Counted from the stretch's first letter, positions 7,752 to 16,775 are shown. The stretch: DNA of 64,000 nucleotides from Nostoc calcicola FACHB-3891 (GCF_014697355.1 NZ_JACJRQ010000033.1:23961-87960); one strand, 5' to 3'. Program-made: numbers and translations. The notes: generated by a model not told the origin, from the sequence alone.

Positions 7752-9077
7752 ATGCTCTTATTGGGATTCTTTCTGGGTTTAGCGGTAGGCATTGGGTTTT
7801 GGGTTTGGCAACAGGTTCAACTTAACCGCTACCTGAGACGCGTACTCCAACCGTTCACCTCGCATTCTGACAAACTAGGACTGCCGTTGATTCCTGGGTT
7901 ACGGCAGGAAATTATGCTTTTAAGGCAGCAGCGACAAGATTTGCAACAGTCGCTGCAAACTTACCAAGACTTGCTGGAATTTGCACCAATAGGATATTTG
8001 CAGGTAGATGAAGAAAATCAACTGTTGTGGTGCAATCAGCAGGCGCAGGAAATTTTAAATTTGCAAAGGTGGCAACCAGGACAGGTGCGCTTGTTGTTGG
8101 AGTTGGTACGGTCTTATGAACTCGATCATTTAATTGAAAAAACTCGTGATTGGCAAAAACCACAGACGAAGGAGTGGGTATTTCACCCATCTTGTGATAA
8201 TGCCGCAGAGATACCGACAATCAAATCTTTGACTTTGCGGGCGTGTAGCTTGCCTTTGCCCAATGGACAAGTAGGCGTATTTTTAGAAAATCGTCAACCC
8301 CTATTGGATATAAATCAAGCACGCGATCGCTCTTTTTCTGATTTAGCCCACGAACTCAGAACGCCCTTGACTTCCATTCGCTTGGTTGTGGAAACTTTAC
8401 AAAACCGCTTGGAACCGCCTTTAAATCGCTGGGTTAACCGCCTCATGCAAGAAGTTGACCGGCTGATTAGTTTGGTGCAAAGCTGGTTAGAACTCACTCA
8501 AATGGAAGCAAACCCCAACATGCAATTGCAAGCCGAAGCTGTGGAATTGCGATCGCTAATTGCATCTGTTTGGGAAACTCTAGAACCATTAGCACAGCGC
8601 CAACATCTGTCTCTGAATTATTCTGGGCCAGAAAATCTTTGGATTAAGGCAGATCAAGCCCGGATATACCAGGTTTTTCTTAACTTACTGGACAACAGCA
8701 TTAAGTATAGTCTTCCTTCTACTTCCATTCACGTCCAGGCGAAAATCCTATCAACGAATAATAATGGTGTCAATGCTGGTTCTTCATCCCTCGAAATAAA
8801 TCTTATTGATTCGGGAGTAGGCTTTTCCCAAGCAGATTTGCCCCATGTTTTTGAGCGATTTTATCGGGGAGATAAAGCCAGAACCCATTCCCCCCAGGAT
8901 AATAATTCTATAGGCGCGATTGTTGGCAATGGCTTAGGTTTAGCGATCGTTCAACAAATTCTTCTCGCTCATGGTGGTTCAATTAAAGCAATGAACCATC
9001 CAGAAACTGGTGGGGCGTGGATGCAAATTCAATTTCCTCAAGTCATGGCAAACTCCCTAAGCCAAGACTATAGTTGA
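7752..9077 (+). CDS. sphS: Phosphate sensor histidine kinase SphS
   Basis: A 441-residue membrane-anchored kinase. An N-terminal hydrophobic segment (LLLGFFLGLAVGIGFWVW, 2-19) is followed by a short coiled coil, a PAS domain (about 70-180), and a HisKA domain with phosphoacceptor His200 in DLAHELRTPLTS. The HATPase domain has the N box (FLNLLDNSIKYSLP), G1 (DSGVGF), F box (VFERFYRGD) and G2 (GNGLGLAIVQQ). The order matches SphS, which autophosphorylates under phosphate limitation and passes phosphate to SphR. The N-terminal helix and PAS are known in SphS to be needed for control by SphU/PhoU, encoded just downstream. Confidence 0.88.
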   Translation: MLLLGFFLGLAVGIGFWVWQQVQLNRYLRRVLQPFTSHSDKLGLPLIPGLRQEIMLLRQQRQDLQQSLQTYQDLLEFAPIGYLQVDEENQLLWCNQQAQEILNLQRWQPGQVRLLLELVRSYELDHLIEKTRDWQKPQTKEWVFHPSCDNAAEIPTIKSLTLRACSLPLPNGQVGVFLENRQPLLDINQARDRSFSDLAHELRTPLTSIRLVVETLQNRLEPPLNRWVNRLMQEVDRLISLVQSWLELTQMEANPNMQLQAEAVELRSLIASVWETLEPLAQRQHLSLNYSGPENLWIKADQARIYQVFLNLLDNSIKYSLPSTSIHVQAKILSTNNNGVNAGSSSLEINLIDSGVGFSQADLPHVFERFYRGDKARTHSPQDNNSIGAIVGNGLGLAIVQQILLAHGGSIKAMNHPETGGAWMQIQFPQVMANSLSQDYS

Positions 9078-9288
9078 AGAAGAATACAGAATACAGAATT
9101 CAGAATTCAGCAATCTTTTAGTAGGGGATTCAGACCCACCACTAACTGTAGACCACCAAATTGAAAATTACGCGCGAGTGTTCCACCGTTTATTCATCCA
9201 CCAGTCACACAGAACTAATTCTGAATTCTGACTCCTGACTCCTGAATTCTTTCTTGTTAAAAATATCTTCACGTTTGAGATTACAAGT
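9078..9288. repeat. Spacer with CAGAATTCAGAATT heptamer repeats
   Basis: Two tracts, AGAATACAGAATTCAGAATT (about 9083-9110) and CTGAATTCTGACTCCTGACT (about 9220-9250), are tandem heptamers in opposite orientation, so they could pair into a long stem between sphS and phoU. Similar tracts are at 4235-4258, 16793-16821, 28001-28022 and 53186-53206. Confidence 0.6.
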
Positions 9289-9957
9289 GTGAAAGCTGTC
9301 CGTTACAGTCCCAATTCTCAGAGACCCCAACTGGCACGCGGTATTAGGCGTTTAGAACGGGATGTATTACGCATGGGAGCTTTGGTGGAACAATCATTTC
9401 GCCTCAGCCACCAAGCGTTATTTGCTCGTAACCTAGCAGCAGCTGAGGAACTTCCCCGATTAGATAAAAAAATCGATCGCTTTTATAGACAAATAGAGTC
9501 AGACTGTACAGCGATTATGACGCTGCAATCCCCTACGCCACAAGATTTGCGTTGCTTGAGTGCTTTTATGCAGCTAGTGCGGGATTTAGAGCGCATTGGT
9601 GATTATGCTAAGGATTTAGCTGAGATTGCGATTAAAATCTTTCCTTATGCGCCTCATACGTCTTTACCAGATATTGAAGTTATGTCCCGTCACGCCCAGG
9701 CAATGTTAGCAACTAGCTTAGTGGCTTTGGCAGATTTTGATGAAGCAGGTGGGCGCGGTTTAAAGCACTTGGATGATACTGTAGATGATGCCTACGATCG
9801 CGTTTATCAAACTTTAGCCCAACAACGTGATGTACCAGGCGTCGTTGAGCCAATTGTACTGTTGGCACTGGCGATTCGTTGTCTTGAACGTATGGCAGAT
9901 CATGCCACTAATATCGGTCAAAGGGTAGCATATATCGTCACTGGTCAACGCTCTTAA
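9289..9957 (+). CDS. phoU: Phosphate signalling protein PhoU (SphU)
   Basis: PhoU proteins couple the Pst transporter to the Pho kinase and repress the regulon when phosphate is ample. The 222-residue product shows the two PhoU repeats with E/D-rich motifs: DLRCLSAFMQLVRDLERIGDYAKDLAEIA in the first and IVLLALAIRCLERMADHATNIGQR in the second. The two DxERxxD(Y/H)A signatures are the metal-binding surface. The predicted start is GTG at 9289; no nearby ATG keeps the frame. It lies 211 bp after sphS, behind a repeat tract, so it may have its own promoter. Confidence 0.88.
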   Translation: MKAVRYSPNSQRPQLARGIRRLERDVLRMGALVEQSFRLSHQALFARNLAAAEELPRLDKKIDRFYRQIESDCTAIMTLQSPTPQDLRCLSAFMQLVRDLERIGDYAKDLAEIAIKIFPYAPHTSLPDIEVMSRHAQAMLATSLVALADFDEAGGRGLKHLDDTVDDAYDRVYQTLAQQRDVPGVVEPIVLLALAIRCLERMADHATNIGQRVAYIVTGQRS

Positions 9958-10811
9958 TCAAATTCAGTAATACATCCATTGGTGTTAACTTAAGCTCAAA
10001 CCTTTGTCCCACAAACGTTCTACCCCACCCCTCAATCCCCTCCCCTTTCAAAGGCTAAGGTGTACACACAAGTGCTATCTGCAAAGGTTTCAAGCCTTCT
10101 AGACCCAATAAATTGTCATTACGAGTGCAGTAGTAGCAAAGTCTTCAATAAAGGGCACAGCAGTGTTCCCTACGAAAGATGTCGTTTTTGAATCACCCGT
10201 TTTTGCTATTTCCTGTCAATGCGTAATACCATTTGACGAAAACCTTGATACAGATAGATTTCTCGTAGGGAACACTGCCGTGCCCTGACTAACTTGTGTA
10301 TACATCGTAGTGAAAGGGGAGGGGAGGTTTTGCGTCAGCAAAGCCAGGGTGGGGTCAATACGGTTCGGATAAGCAGTATGAACTTCCCTTGTGGTCTGGA
10401 AAAAGGTTAAGGGGTAAGGGATGTGTTTGAAACCTTTCCCCTTTCCCCTTTAACCGAACCGTATTGAGGGTGGGGTGACTCAGGATTGATTGGTAACTTT
10501 TTACCTCACGAAAGGGAGAAATGGTATGAGTTTTAATAAAAAACCAAAAAATTAAGTTAACTAAACATTTTACAAAAAGCTTACCTTTTCTTAAACTTGC
10601 ACCATTAAAGTAACGGGTAAACAACTAAACAATTTCCTTTTATCTCAGTAATGAATAGCTCGAACCAAAAGCTATTCTCATGAAAAGATTTTGATTTAGG
10701 TGCTAGTTGTTGAAATATCAACATAGATAAATATTTAATATAGAAAATATTAGTTTTTTTAGCAATTTAAGCAGCAATATACTCTCATAGTCTGTGTGGC
10801 TATGGTTCATT
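9958..10811. other. Gap between phoU and the Crp/Fnr gene
   Basis: No coding sequence is supported; a reverse ORF at 10355-10624 runs through a repeat. The gap contains an inverted pair, GGGCACAGCAGTGTTCCCTA (about 10157-10176) with TAGGGAACACTGCCGTGCCC (about 10266-10285), and the CAATACGG element at 10346-10476. The last 300 bp are AT-rich and presumably hold the promoter of the regulator gene. Confidence 0.6.
10346..10476. mobile_element. CAATACGG MITE with 10-bp target duplication (copy A)
   Basis: The element is 10356-10466, with ends CAATACGGTTCGGATAAG and TTTAACCGAACCGTATTG. The exact decamer AGGGTGGGGT flanks both sides (10346-10355 and 10467-10476). The interior is nearly the reverse complement of the copy at 29271-29395, including CAGTATGAACTTCCCTTGTG and the CCTTTCCCC repeats. 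No transposase ORF is present, so any movement would need a transposase elsewhere. Confidence 0.85.
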
Positions 10812-11387
10812 ATGTATTCCATAATTCCCACTCCAAACTATTCTCCTGTAGAAGAACAGGTATCACAACAATTATTTACTCGTCGGGAAGTAATTCCGCT
10901 TCGGAATGATGTACTTTGGCGAATTGAACATGGAGCAGTTCGTACCCTAACTTGGGGCGAAGATGGAACATTCATCACTCTCGGTTATTGGGGAGTAGGA
11001 GATCTGATTGGCTATCCTTTATCTAGAATTAGACCATATCAGATCGAATGTCTCACAGCTGTAGAAGTCAGTATTGTGCCTGCTCACTTGTGGCATCAAT
11101 ATGTTGATGCTTTGTTGTCTCACATTCAACAAACTGAAGATTTATTGAGTATAGTGCATCGTAAACCAATTTCCTTACGTTTATGGCAATTTTTGCTTTG
11201 GTTAAGCGAAAAATTTGGACGTGACATAGATAAAGGCAAGTTGATCGATCTGAATATTACCCATCAGGATATTGCAGAAGTCTTAAACACTACGCGAGTT
11301 ACAGTTACACGACTTCTACAGCAGTTCGAGGAAGAAAAAGCGATTTTACGTCACAAGCGCCGCATCATTTTGCGGTTACCAAAATAA
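10812..11387 (+). CDS. Crp/Fnr-family transcriptional regulator
   Basis: A 191-residue protein (a GTG at 10794 would add six residues) with an N-terminal cyclic-nucleotide-binding-like beta barrel (about 10-105; WRIEHGAVRTLTWGEDG, LGYWGVGDLIG) and a C-terminal winged helix (about 125-190; THQDIAEVLNTTRVTVTRLLQQFEEE). The effector-binding phosphate cassette of true cAMP receptors is not obvious, and there are no Fnr iron-sulfur cysteines. The ligand is therefore unknown. It lies upstream of the porin gene in the same orientation, and the porin leader contains a palindrome, so control of the porin is possible but unproven. Confidence 0.8.
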   Translation: MYSIIPTPNYSPVEEQVSQQLFTRREVIPLRNDVLWRIEHGAVRTLTWGEDGTFITLGYWGVGDLIGYPLSRIRPYQIECLTAVEVSIVPAHLWHQYVDALLSHIQQTEDLLSIVHRKPISLRLWQFLLWLSEKFGRDIDKGKLIDLNITHQDIAEVLNTTRVTVTRLLQQFEEEKAILRHKRRIILRLPK

Positions 11388-11489
11388 ATTAATTACTAAT
11401 TTTCATTCAGCAGTATATTAATTTGCTTGTATTAATCACAGGAGATAAGGTATAATCGGTGCTGTAATTTTGTGTGAAATAACCCAAAA

Positions 11490-11512
11490 GTAAAGTGCTT
11501 AAAGCACTTTAC
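11490..11512. promoter_or_regulatory. Palindrome in the porin leader
   Basis: GTAAAGTGCTT (11490-11500) and AAGCACTTTAC (11502-11512) form a perfect 11-bp inverted repeat around one base, ending about 38 bp before the porin ATG. It may be an operator or an RNA hairpin controlling translation. There is no T tract after it, so a terminator is less likely. Confidence 0.4.
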
Positions 11513-11550
11513 CATCATTTGGATTAGTAGGTGTGAGTGAAAGTAAGAAA

Positions 11551-13185
11551 ATGAAAAAACAATTCTGGAATTTTATTAAGGTTAGTCCGATTGTTGTCGC
11601 CGCTACATTTGTTGCCGCGAACACCGCCTTTGCTGGTGAAGTTAACGAAGAGATTACAAATGTTGCTCAGTTATCTGAAGCCCAAGATTCTAACAACATC
11701 GATCAAGTAACATCTGTTTCTCAGTTTTCCGATGTTCAGCCCACAGATTGGGCATTCCAAGCTTTACAATCCTTGGTTGAGCGCTACGGCTGTATTGCAG
11801 GTTACCCCAATTCAACTTATCGCGGTAACCGTGCTTTAACCCGTTATGAATTTGCCGCAGGTTTGAATGCCTGTTTAGACCGAGTTAACGAATTGATTGC
11901 TACAGCTACCGCTGATTTGGTGAGCAAACAAGACTTGGCTACCCTACAGCGCTTACAAGAAGAATTTTCTGCTGAATTAGCAACCCTGCGCGGCCGTGTA
12001 GATTCCTTAGAAGCCCGCACTGCTGAGTTAGAAGCTAATCAATTCTCCACTACCACCAAGTTGGTTGGGGAAGCAATTTTCAACGTATCTCAACCTTTTG
12101 GTGACACAAGAGCAGTTGCATCTGGCAATCCAGCTCAAGACTTAGATGCCAACACTACCTTTGATGAGCGCGTTCGTTTGAACTTGTACAGCAGTTTTTA
12201 TGGTACTGACCAGTTGCAAATCCGTCTAAATGCTGGCAACATCATCTCTAATGCTGGTGTGACTGGTACTAACATGACCCGCTTGGGCTATGACGTTAGT
12301 AATACCACGAACGCGGTTTTCATAGATAAAGTTAACTATGCTTTCAACTTTACTGATGCAGTGCGCGTCAAAGTTGATGCTACTGGTGCTGAATTATACG
12401 AAAACGTCAATACCTTCAACCCTGACTTTGCCAGCTCCGGTAGAGGTGCGCTGTCTCGCTATGGACGTTTTAGCCCCATCTATCGGCAAGGTCAAGGTGG
12501 CGCTGGTGTGACTGTTACTTTGAATCCTAAAGGTGCGCTCAGTTTAACTGGTGCTTATCTAGCTAGGACTGCTAACGATCCCACCGCTAATAATGGACTG
12601 TTCAATGGTGATAGCGCTATCTTTGGTCAGTTATCTTTCAAACCTAGCAAAGCCTTTAATATTGGTTTAACCTACGCCCGCACTTATCAAACTGATGGTC
12701 AAGCGAACAACCTTTTCCAAAGTACAGGTAGTGCTTTTGCTAACAATCCTTTTGGAGCTAACAGTCGTACTGACTCCAACAACTACGGTGTAGAAGCTAC
12801 CTTCCAATTCAGTCCTAAGTTAGCTCTTAGTGGTTGGGGAGGTTATACAACTGCTGATGCGAGAACTGGTGCTAATGCCGGCACAGATGCAGATATTTGG
12901 TATTGGGCTGGAGCGCTTGCTTTGAGAGACTTTGGTGGAGAAGGTAATGTCTTAGGCGTTATCTTTGGTCAATCACCCAGAGTTACTGGTGGTAGTATAA
13001 AAGATGTTGCCGCCAACGTTGCCTTAGACGATGATACTTCTTATCACTTAGAAGGTCTTTACAAGTTCAAGGTTTCTGATAATTTGCAAATCACCCCTGG
13101 CTTGCTGGTAATCTTCAATCCAGAACACAACGATGCTAATAACACCGTTTATGTAGGTACTTTGCGTACTACTTTCTCCTTCTAA
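11551..13185 (+). CDS. SLH-domain OprB-type outer-membrane porin
   Basis: The precursor begins MKKQFWNFIKVSPIVVAATF and has a signal peptide ending near NTAFA-GE. An in-frame GTG six codons upstream (11533) is an alternative start. An SLH domain follows (about residues 45-105; FSDVQPTDWAFQALQSLVER, then TRYEFAAGLNACLDRVNEL), then a short coiled coil (LRGRVDSLEARTAELEANQ) and an OprB-type beta barrel to a terminal FSF. This is the major cyanobacterial porin class; the SLH domain reaches through the periplasm to pyruvylated wall polymer, and OprB relatives pass inorganic ions or sugars. A strong terminator follows 15 bp after the stop. Confidence 0.9.
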   Translation: MKKQFWNFIKVSPIVVAATFVAANTAFAGEVNEEITNVAQLSEAQDSNNIDQVTSVSQFSDVQPTDWAFQALQSLVERYGCIAGYPNSTYRGNRALTRYEFAAGLNACLDRVNELIATATADLVSKQDLATLQRLQEEFSAELATLRGRVDSLEARTAELEANQFSTTTKLVGEAIFNVSQPFGDTRAVASGNPAQDLDANTTFDERVRLNLYSSFYGTDQLQIRLNAGNIISNAGVTGTNMTRLGYDVSNTTNAVFIDKVNYAFNFTDAVRVKVDATGAELYENVNTFNPDFASSGRGALSRYGRFSPIYRQGQGGAGVTVTLNPKGALSLTGAYLARTANDPTANNGLFNGDSAIFGQLSFKPSKAFNIGLTYARTYQTDGQANNLFQSTGSAFANNPFGANSRTDSNNYGVEATFQFSPKLALSGWGGYTTADARTGANAGTDADIWYWAGALALRDFGGEGNVLGVIFGQSPRVTGGSIKDVAANVALDDDTSYHLEGLYKFKVSDNLQITPGLLVIFNPEHNDANNTVYVGTLRTTFSF

Positions 13186-13200
13186 AAGAATCTCATAATT

Positions 13201-13244
13201 TAGATAAACAAAACCCCACCCTGAGGCGGGGTTTTGTTTATCTA
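13201..13244. terminator. Bidirectional intrinsic terminator after the porin gene
   Basis: TAGATAAACAAAACCCC (13201-13217) pairs perfectly with 13228-13244 around a 10-nt loop. The stem is GC-rich at its tip and has AAAC/GTTT runs at its base, so it reads as a terminator in both directions. It serves the porin gene and the convergent small gene ending at 13258. Confidence 0.88.
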
Positions 13245-13257
13245 GGAAGAAAATTGG

Positions 13258-13518
13258 CTATGTAGGATTATAGTCAGCTTGATTTGATATATCCTTTGGG
13301 CGGCGATCGCTACTCCAAGCCCACCACACACAACCACAGTGACAAGAATAGAACTCTTGCCATTTACGACGGCGGTCTTCTGTAAGGACAGGCGATCGCC
13401 GATTTAACCACACTTTTTCAGCTTCAAGGCTACTTGAGGAGCAACTAGGACAGCAAAACTTGTAGGCATGTATTGCCTTATTTGTCCATTCAGGTGCGAG
13501 GGGAGCAAAAGCATCCAT
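13258..13518 (-). CDS. Small cysteine-rich protein, putative zinc ribbon
   Basis: The 86-residue product starts MDAFAPLAPEWTNKAIHAYK. I preferred this ATG because the 38 codons upstream read through a GGGAGTAGGGAATAGGG repeat and look non-coding. It has CCPSC (about residues 22-26) and CHCGC (about 61-65), giving paired Cys-x-Cys/Cys-x2-Cys elements that could bind one zinc, followed by an aromatic VWWAWS. I recognise it as a conserved cyanobacterial hypothetical without known role. Confidence 0.65.
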   Translation of the reverse strand: MDAFAPLAPEWTNKAIHAYKFCCPSCSSSSLEAEKVWLNRRSPVLTEDRRRKWQEFYSCHCGCVWWAWSSDRRPKDISNQADYNPT

Positions 13519-13717
13519 GATTAGGACAGGGAGTAGGGAATAGGGAGTTGGGAAATACTGAGTTGCAAATTTTAGAAAGGATCTATTAGAAAAGATTACC
13601 ACAAATCTAGATAATTTTTGTGGTGTGGGCATCTTGCCCTCCTACTATTCTCAATTCTGAGAAATTCGATATTTTAGGAACTAGTCAGTATGCACATTAT
13701 GGCTAATAATTAAAATT

Positions 13718-14320
13718 ATGGAGCCAAATGTTGAAATTCGCCGTTTATTAGATGTGATGCCTGCTTCTGGTCGGATGACGACAAAAATTGTTAGTAAACC
13801 GGAGCAAGCAAAAGCGATCGACGCCTCCTTTCCTCAACCCTGGAATCAGGCGCGACCAATATACATTAATTTCGATTTGTGGCGTCGCCTGACAAAGCCA
13901 CAACGAGACTTACTGCTGTTGCAGCTGGTTAGCTGGTTGACGGGTGTGAAGTGGTTTAAACCCGACATTTATCAAGGTGTAGTGCTGGTGGCGTTGTTGG
14001 GTGGATTATTGGAAGCAGCGCAATCAGATGTGGTGGGTGTAGCCGTAGCTGGGGGGTTAAGTGCGATCGCCTTTGTTCGCATCTGGCGGACTAATAAATC
14101 TCAAGAGTCAGAGTTAAACGCTGATAGAGCAGCAATTAGGATAGCACAACGACGCGGTTATTCAGAAGTTGAAGCAGCACAGCATCTGTTATCTGCAATT
14201 GAAGCAGTAGCCAAAATTGAAGGGCGTTCCAGTTTAAATTTTACCGAATTGATTCGTTGCCAAAACTTAAGAGCGATCGCTGGTTTGTCACCAGTGAGTA
14301 TGCCAGAAAATTATCAATAG
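13718..14320 (+). CDS. DUF3318 domain protein
   Basis: A 200-residue protein with the cyanobacterial DUF3318 layout. An N-terminal MEPNVEIRRLLDVMPASGRM precedes a conserved FDLWRRLTKPQRDLLLLQ segment, two hydrophobic stretches (about residues 84-95 and 105-120; VVLVALLGGLLEAA, VVGVAVAGGLSAIAFVRIW), and a helical tail containing ADRAAIRIAQRRGYSEVEAA. The tail resembles the M48-peptidase-like region around ExxAD, but no HExxH is present, so proteolysis is unlikely. The function is unknown. It is probably a two-helix membrane protein. Confidence 0.8.
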   Translation: MEPNVEIRRLLDVMPASGRMTTKIVSKPEQAKAIDASFPQPWNQARPIYINFDLWRRLTKPQRDLLLLQLVSWLTGVKWFKPDIYQGVVLVALLGGLLEAAQSDVVGVAVAGGLSAIAFVRIWRTNKSQESELNADRAAIRIAQRRGYSEVEAAQHLLSAIEAVAKIEGRSSLNFTELIRCQNLRAIAGLSPVSMPENYQ

Positions 14321-14448
14321 AAATCAGAATTCAGTAGTCAGGAAGCAGAAAATAAAATCTGCTCGGTGAAATCATTTCATTGATGGACTTACTTCGGAAT
14401 TCTGACATATATAAATTTAATACAAATAAATTTAATTTTGAATGAACA

Positions 14449-15999
14449 ATGTTAAACAAAAAAATCATCCAATATAATTCAAAATTACCTTTTCATTCTC
14501 CTTGGTTTATTATAATTATTTTCTCTATTCTTGGTTTAATAGGTATTCTCAACCATTCGATGTGGCGAGATGAACTAAATCCCTGGCTTATTGTCAGAGA
14601 CAGTGAATCTTTCGGGGATTTAATTGCAAATATTCGTTATGAAGGTCATCCTGTTCTATGGTATTTTTCCCTGGCAATTCTGAGGAAAATAGTTGATAAT
14701 CCTATTATTATGCAACTTTTTCATTGGGCAATTACTGTTGTCTCAGTTACTCTTTTTTGCTTATATAGCCCTTTTAAATATCAACAAAAGTTTCTATTTT
14801 GCTTTGGTTACTTTACTTTTTACGAATATCTTTTAATTTCTCGAAACTATGCCTTTAGTGTGTTGTTTGTTTTTGCATTCTGCACAATTTTCTCATCCAG
14901 AAAAATAACTTATGCTTATTTGGCAATTTTATTGGGCTTACTAGCAAATAGTAGTGCTTATGGTTTATTGGTATCATTTTCTTTAGCATTAACTTTGCTA
15001 GCTGAATTTTGTTTTGATAGTGAACATCGCAAACAGTATTTTAATCAAAGTCAAAAATATGATTTATTTTTAAGTACTCTAATTATCATATTCTCTTTTA
15101 TCCTATCCATTTATATTATTACTCCTCCAAGAGATAGTTATCTTTATGGCGGGTTAAATAATGGCTGGGTAATGCAATTAGATTTCCGTCATTTATTGAG
15201 AAGCATAGGTAGAATATTTGGTAGTTATTTATTAATTATTCCTCAACATAAAAAATGGCTGGATTTAATTATTTGTGCAATAATTACTTTATTTATTGCA
15301 ATTTTAACCTTAATTAAATTATCTAAAAAGCCAGTCGCTTTATTTTTATATATTATAGGAAATTGCATAATATTTGCCTTTACATACTTGAGATTTACAG
15401 GTATGCCTCGACATTTTGGACATTTCTATCTAATTCTGATAGCGGCTTTATGGCTGGGAAGTTATTATCAAGATTCTCTAGTTTTATTTAATAAGTTTTC
15501 TCTTCGTCCAAATTCAATTATTTTTGTTCAAAAATGGCATCATTTTGCTTTGATGTTAATTCTTTATGTCCAGTTTTTGGGCGGTATTTATAGTTTTTCC
15601 AGAGATTTAGTTCTACCATTTTCTGCAAGTCGGGAAACGGCTCAATATATTCAAAAAGCTGGGTTAGATAATGAGTTTATTGTTGCCAGTAGAGATGCGA
15701 ATATGGCTCCTTTATCGGGTTATCTGAATCGAAAATTTTACTATCCTGAGCTTCAAAAAATGGGAAGCTTCACCCTATTTAACAAAGGTCGTCAAGATGT
15801 TGAACAAGTTCAGATATTAAGCCAAATTAATTCTCTATTAAAAAATCAAGATGAAGAAAAGAAAATTTTGCTGATTTTAAATCAAAAACTTAATGTCAAC
15901 CGTAACGATTTGAAGATTGTTCCGATTAAAGATTTTCAGAAAAACTGGGTGGATAGTGAACGATATTATCTTTATTGGGTAGATGGTACTAATTCGTAA
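14449..15999 (+). CDS. Multi-pass membrane protein, putative GT-C type glycosyltransferase
   Basis: A 516-residue protein with about ten hydrophobic segments spread over residues 17-400 and a hydrophilic C-terminal domain (about 405-516). The first loop after helix 1 holds NHSMWRDELNPW and then RYEGHPVLWYFSL. An acidic residue in the first external loop with a following GHP motif is the pattern of lipid-linked-sugar GT-C enzymes (PMT/ArnT-like). No sugar specificity can be read. The gene is much richer in A+T than its neighbours and has no operon partner, which may indicate transfer. A plain hypothetical membrane protein is the fallback call. Confidence 0.6.
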   Translation: MLNKKIIQYNSKLPFHSPWFIIIIFSILGLIGILNHSMWRDELNPWLIVRDSESFGDLIANIRYEGHPVLWYFSLAILRKIVDNPIIMQLFHWAITVVSVTLFCLYSPFKYQQKFLFCFGYFTFYEYLLISRNYAFSVLFVFAFCTIFSSRKITYAYLAILLGLLANSSAYGLLVSFSLALTLLAEFCFDSEHRKQYFNQSQKYDLFLSTLIIIFSFILSIYIITPPRDSYLYGGLNNGWVMQLDFRHLLRSIGRIFGSYLLIIPQHKKWLDLIICAIITLFIAILTLIKLSKKPVALFLYIIGNCIIFAFTYLRFTGMPRHFGHFYLILIAALWLGSYYQDSLVLFNKFSLRPNSIIFVQKWHHFALMLILYVQFLGGIYSFSRDLVLPFSASRETAQYIQKAGLDNEFIVASRDANMAPLSGYLNRKFYYPELQKMGSFTLFNKGRQDVEQVQILSQINSLLKNQDEEKKILLILNQKLNVNRNDLKIVPIKDFQKNWVDSERYYLYWVDGTNS

Positions 16000-16580
16000 T
16001 TCGTAGTTCGTAATTAATAAAGTCTTGCTTAGTCTGCCTTTCAGGGTTTCAATCTATTTCATTAGACTTCTTGCATAAATAAGTTTTTATCTCACGCAGA
16101 GGCGCAGAAGCGCAGAGAAGAGAACGCAAAGAAGGACTTTTGCAACAGATCTATTATTTTCAGGAAATGGTATGAAGTATAAAAATAATGCACTACAGAA
16201 TTTTGAAGTTATCAAGCAGATTACGCTAGTCCATAGCAGAAGATATTTGATTAAAGCTACAACAAGGAACTAGTCCTACTGTGTTAGGCGTTTTACAGCA
16301 CTGTTCTGTTTTGGAAACTAAAGGCTTGATTGTCCTACAAGGAGAATGTGCCCTAAAATAGGCAAAAATCAAGCTTTTACATCGTTAGACTAGCTTGCCA
16401 CTATCGATAACTAGCTGTGATGGGTGAGGCTACTTTACACTGGAATAGGAGAATGTGTCGTTAATTAACTTAGATGTCACAGACTCAGGAGTTTATTCAT
16501 ACCTTACCGATGTTGGTTATGAACTACTTACCTCGTGTGGTAAAACTTAATTTAAATTTTGTCAGTTACTAACGGAGTTG
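16000..16580. other. Gap with CGCAGAGGCGCAGA repeat and possible coding remnant
   Basis: A CTCACGCAGAGGCGCAGAAG repeat (about 16091-16112), seen again near 35882 and 62075, lies near the left side. At about 16258-16363 one frame reads QQGTSPTVLGVLQHCSVLE then TKGLIVLQGECALK and stops. The composition looks protein-like, but there is no start and the frame is closed upstream, so at most it is a gene remnant. Confidence 0.35.
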
Positions 16581-16775
16581 ATGAGAATGAACTTTATTGT
16601 TTTTGTCTTAGTAGTGGTTTATGTAGGCGGCGTTTGGAAGTTTTGGAATGGGTTTGGACGGACTAATTTTAATCCAACTTTGACCAATCGCATTGGTTTA
16701 TCTTTGCTATGGCCAGCTTTGTTTATTACTAACCAATCCTATCGTCGAAACTTTAGAAAGGCATTAAAGGGCTAG
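16581..16775 (+). CDS. Small conserved membrane protein
   Basis: A 64-residue protein with a single N-terminal hydrophobic helix (MNFIVFVLVVVYVGGVWKFW), a middle with PTLTNRIGLSLLWPALFI that may be a second membrane segment, and a basic tail NQSYRRNFRKALKG. GGAG at 16574-16577 sits just before ATG 16581; a second ATG at 16587 is possible. It looks like a conserved small cyanobacterial protein, role unknown. No close neighbour shares its strand within 400 bp. Confidence 0.65.
   Translation: MRMNFIVFVLVVVYVGGVWKFWNGFGRTNFNPTLTNRIGLSLLWPALFITNQSYRRNFRKALKG

Noticed and set aside
10355..10624. Reverse 89-codon ORF
   Set aside because: It runs through the CAATACGG element and adjoining AT-rich spacer; no protein-like features.
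13258..13632. Longer 124-residue form of the cysteine-rich protein
   Set aside because: The extra 38 N-terminal codons include a GGGAGTAGGG-type repeat; the internal ATG at 13518 gives the conserved-looking protein.
16084..16165. tRNA or small RNA suggested by the GC-rich CGCAGAGGCGCAGA tract
   Set aside because: No cloverleaf arms or T-loop can be drawn, and the same tract recurs in other spacers as a repeat.
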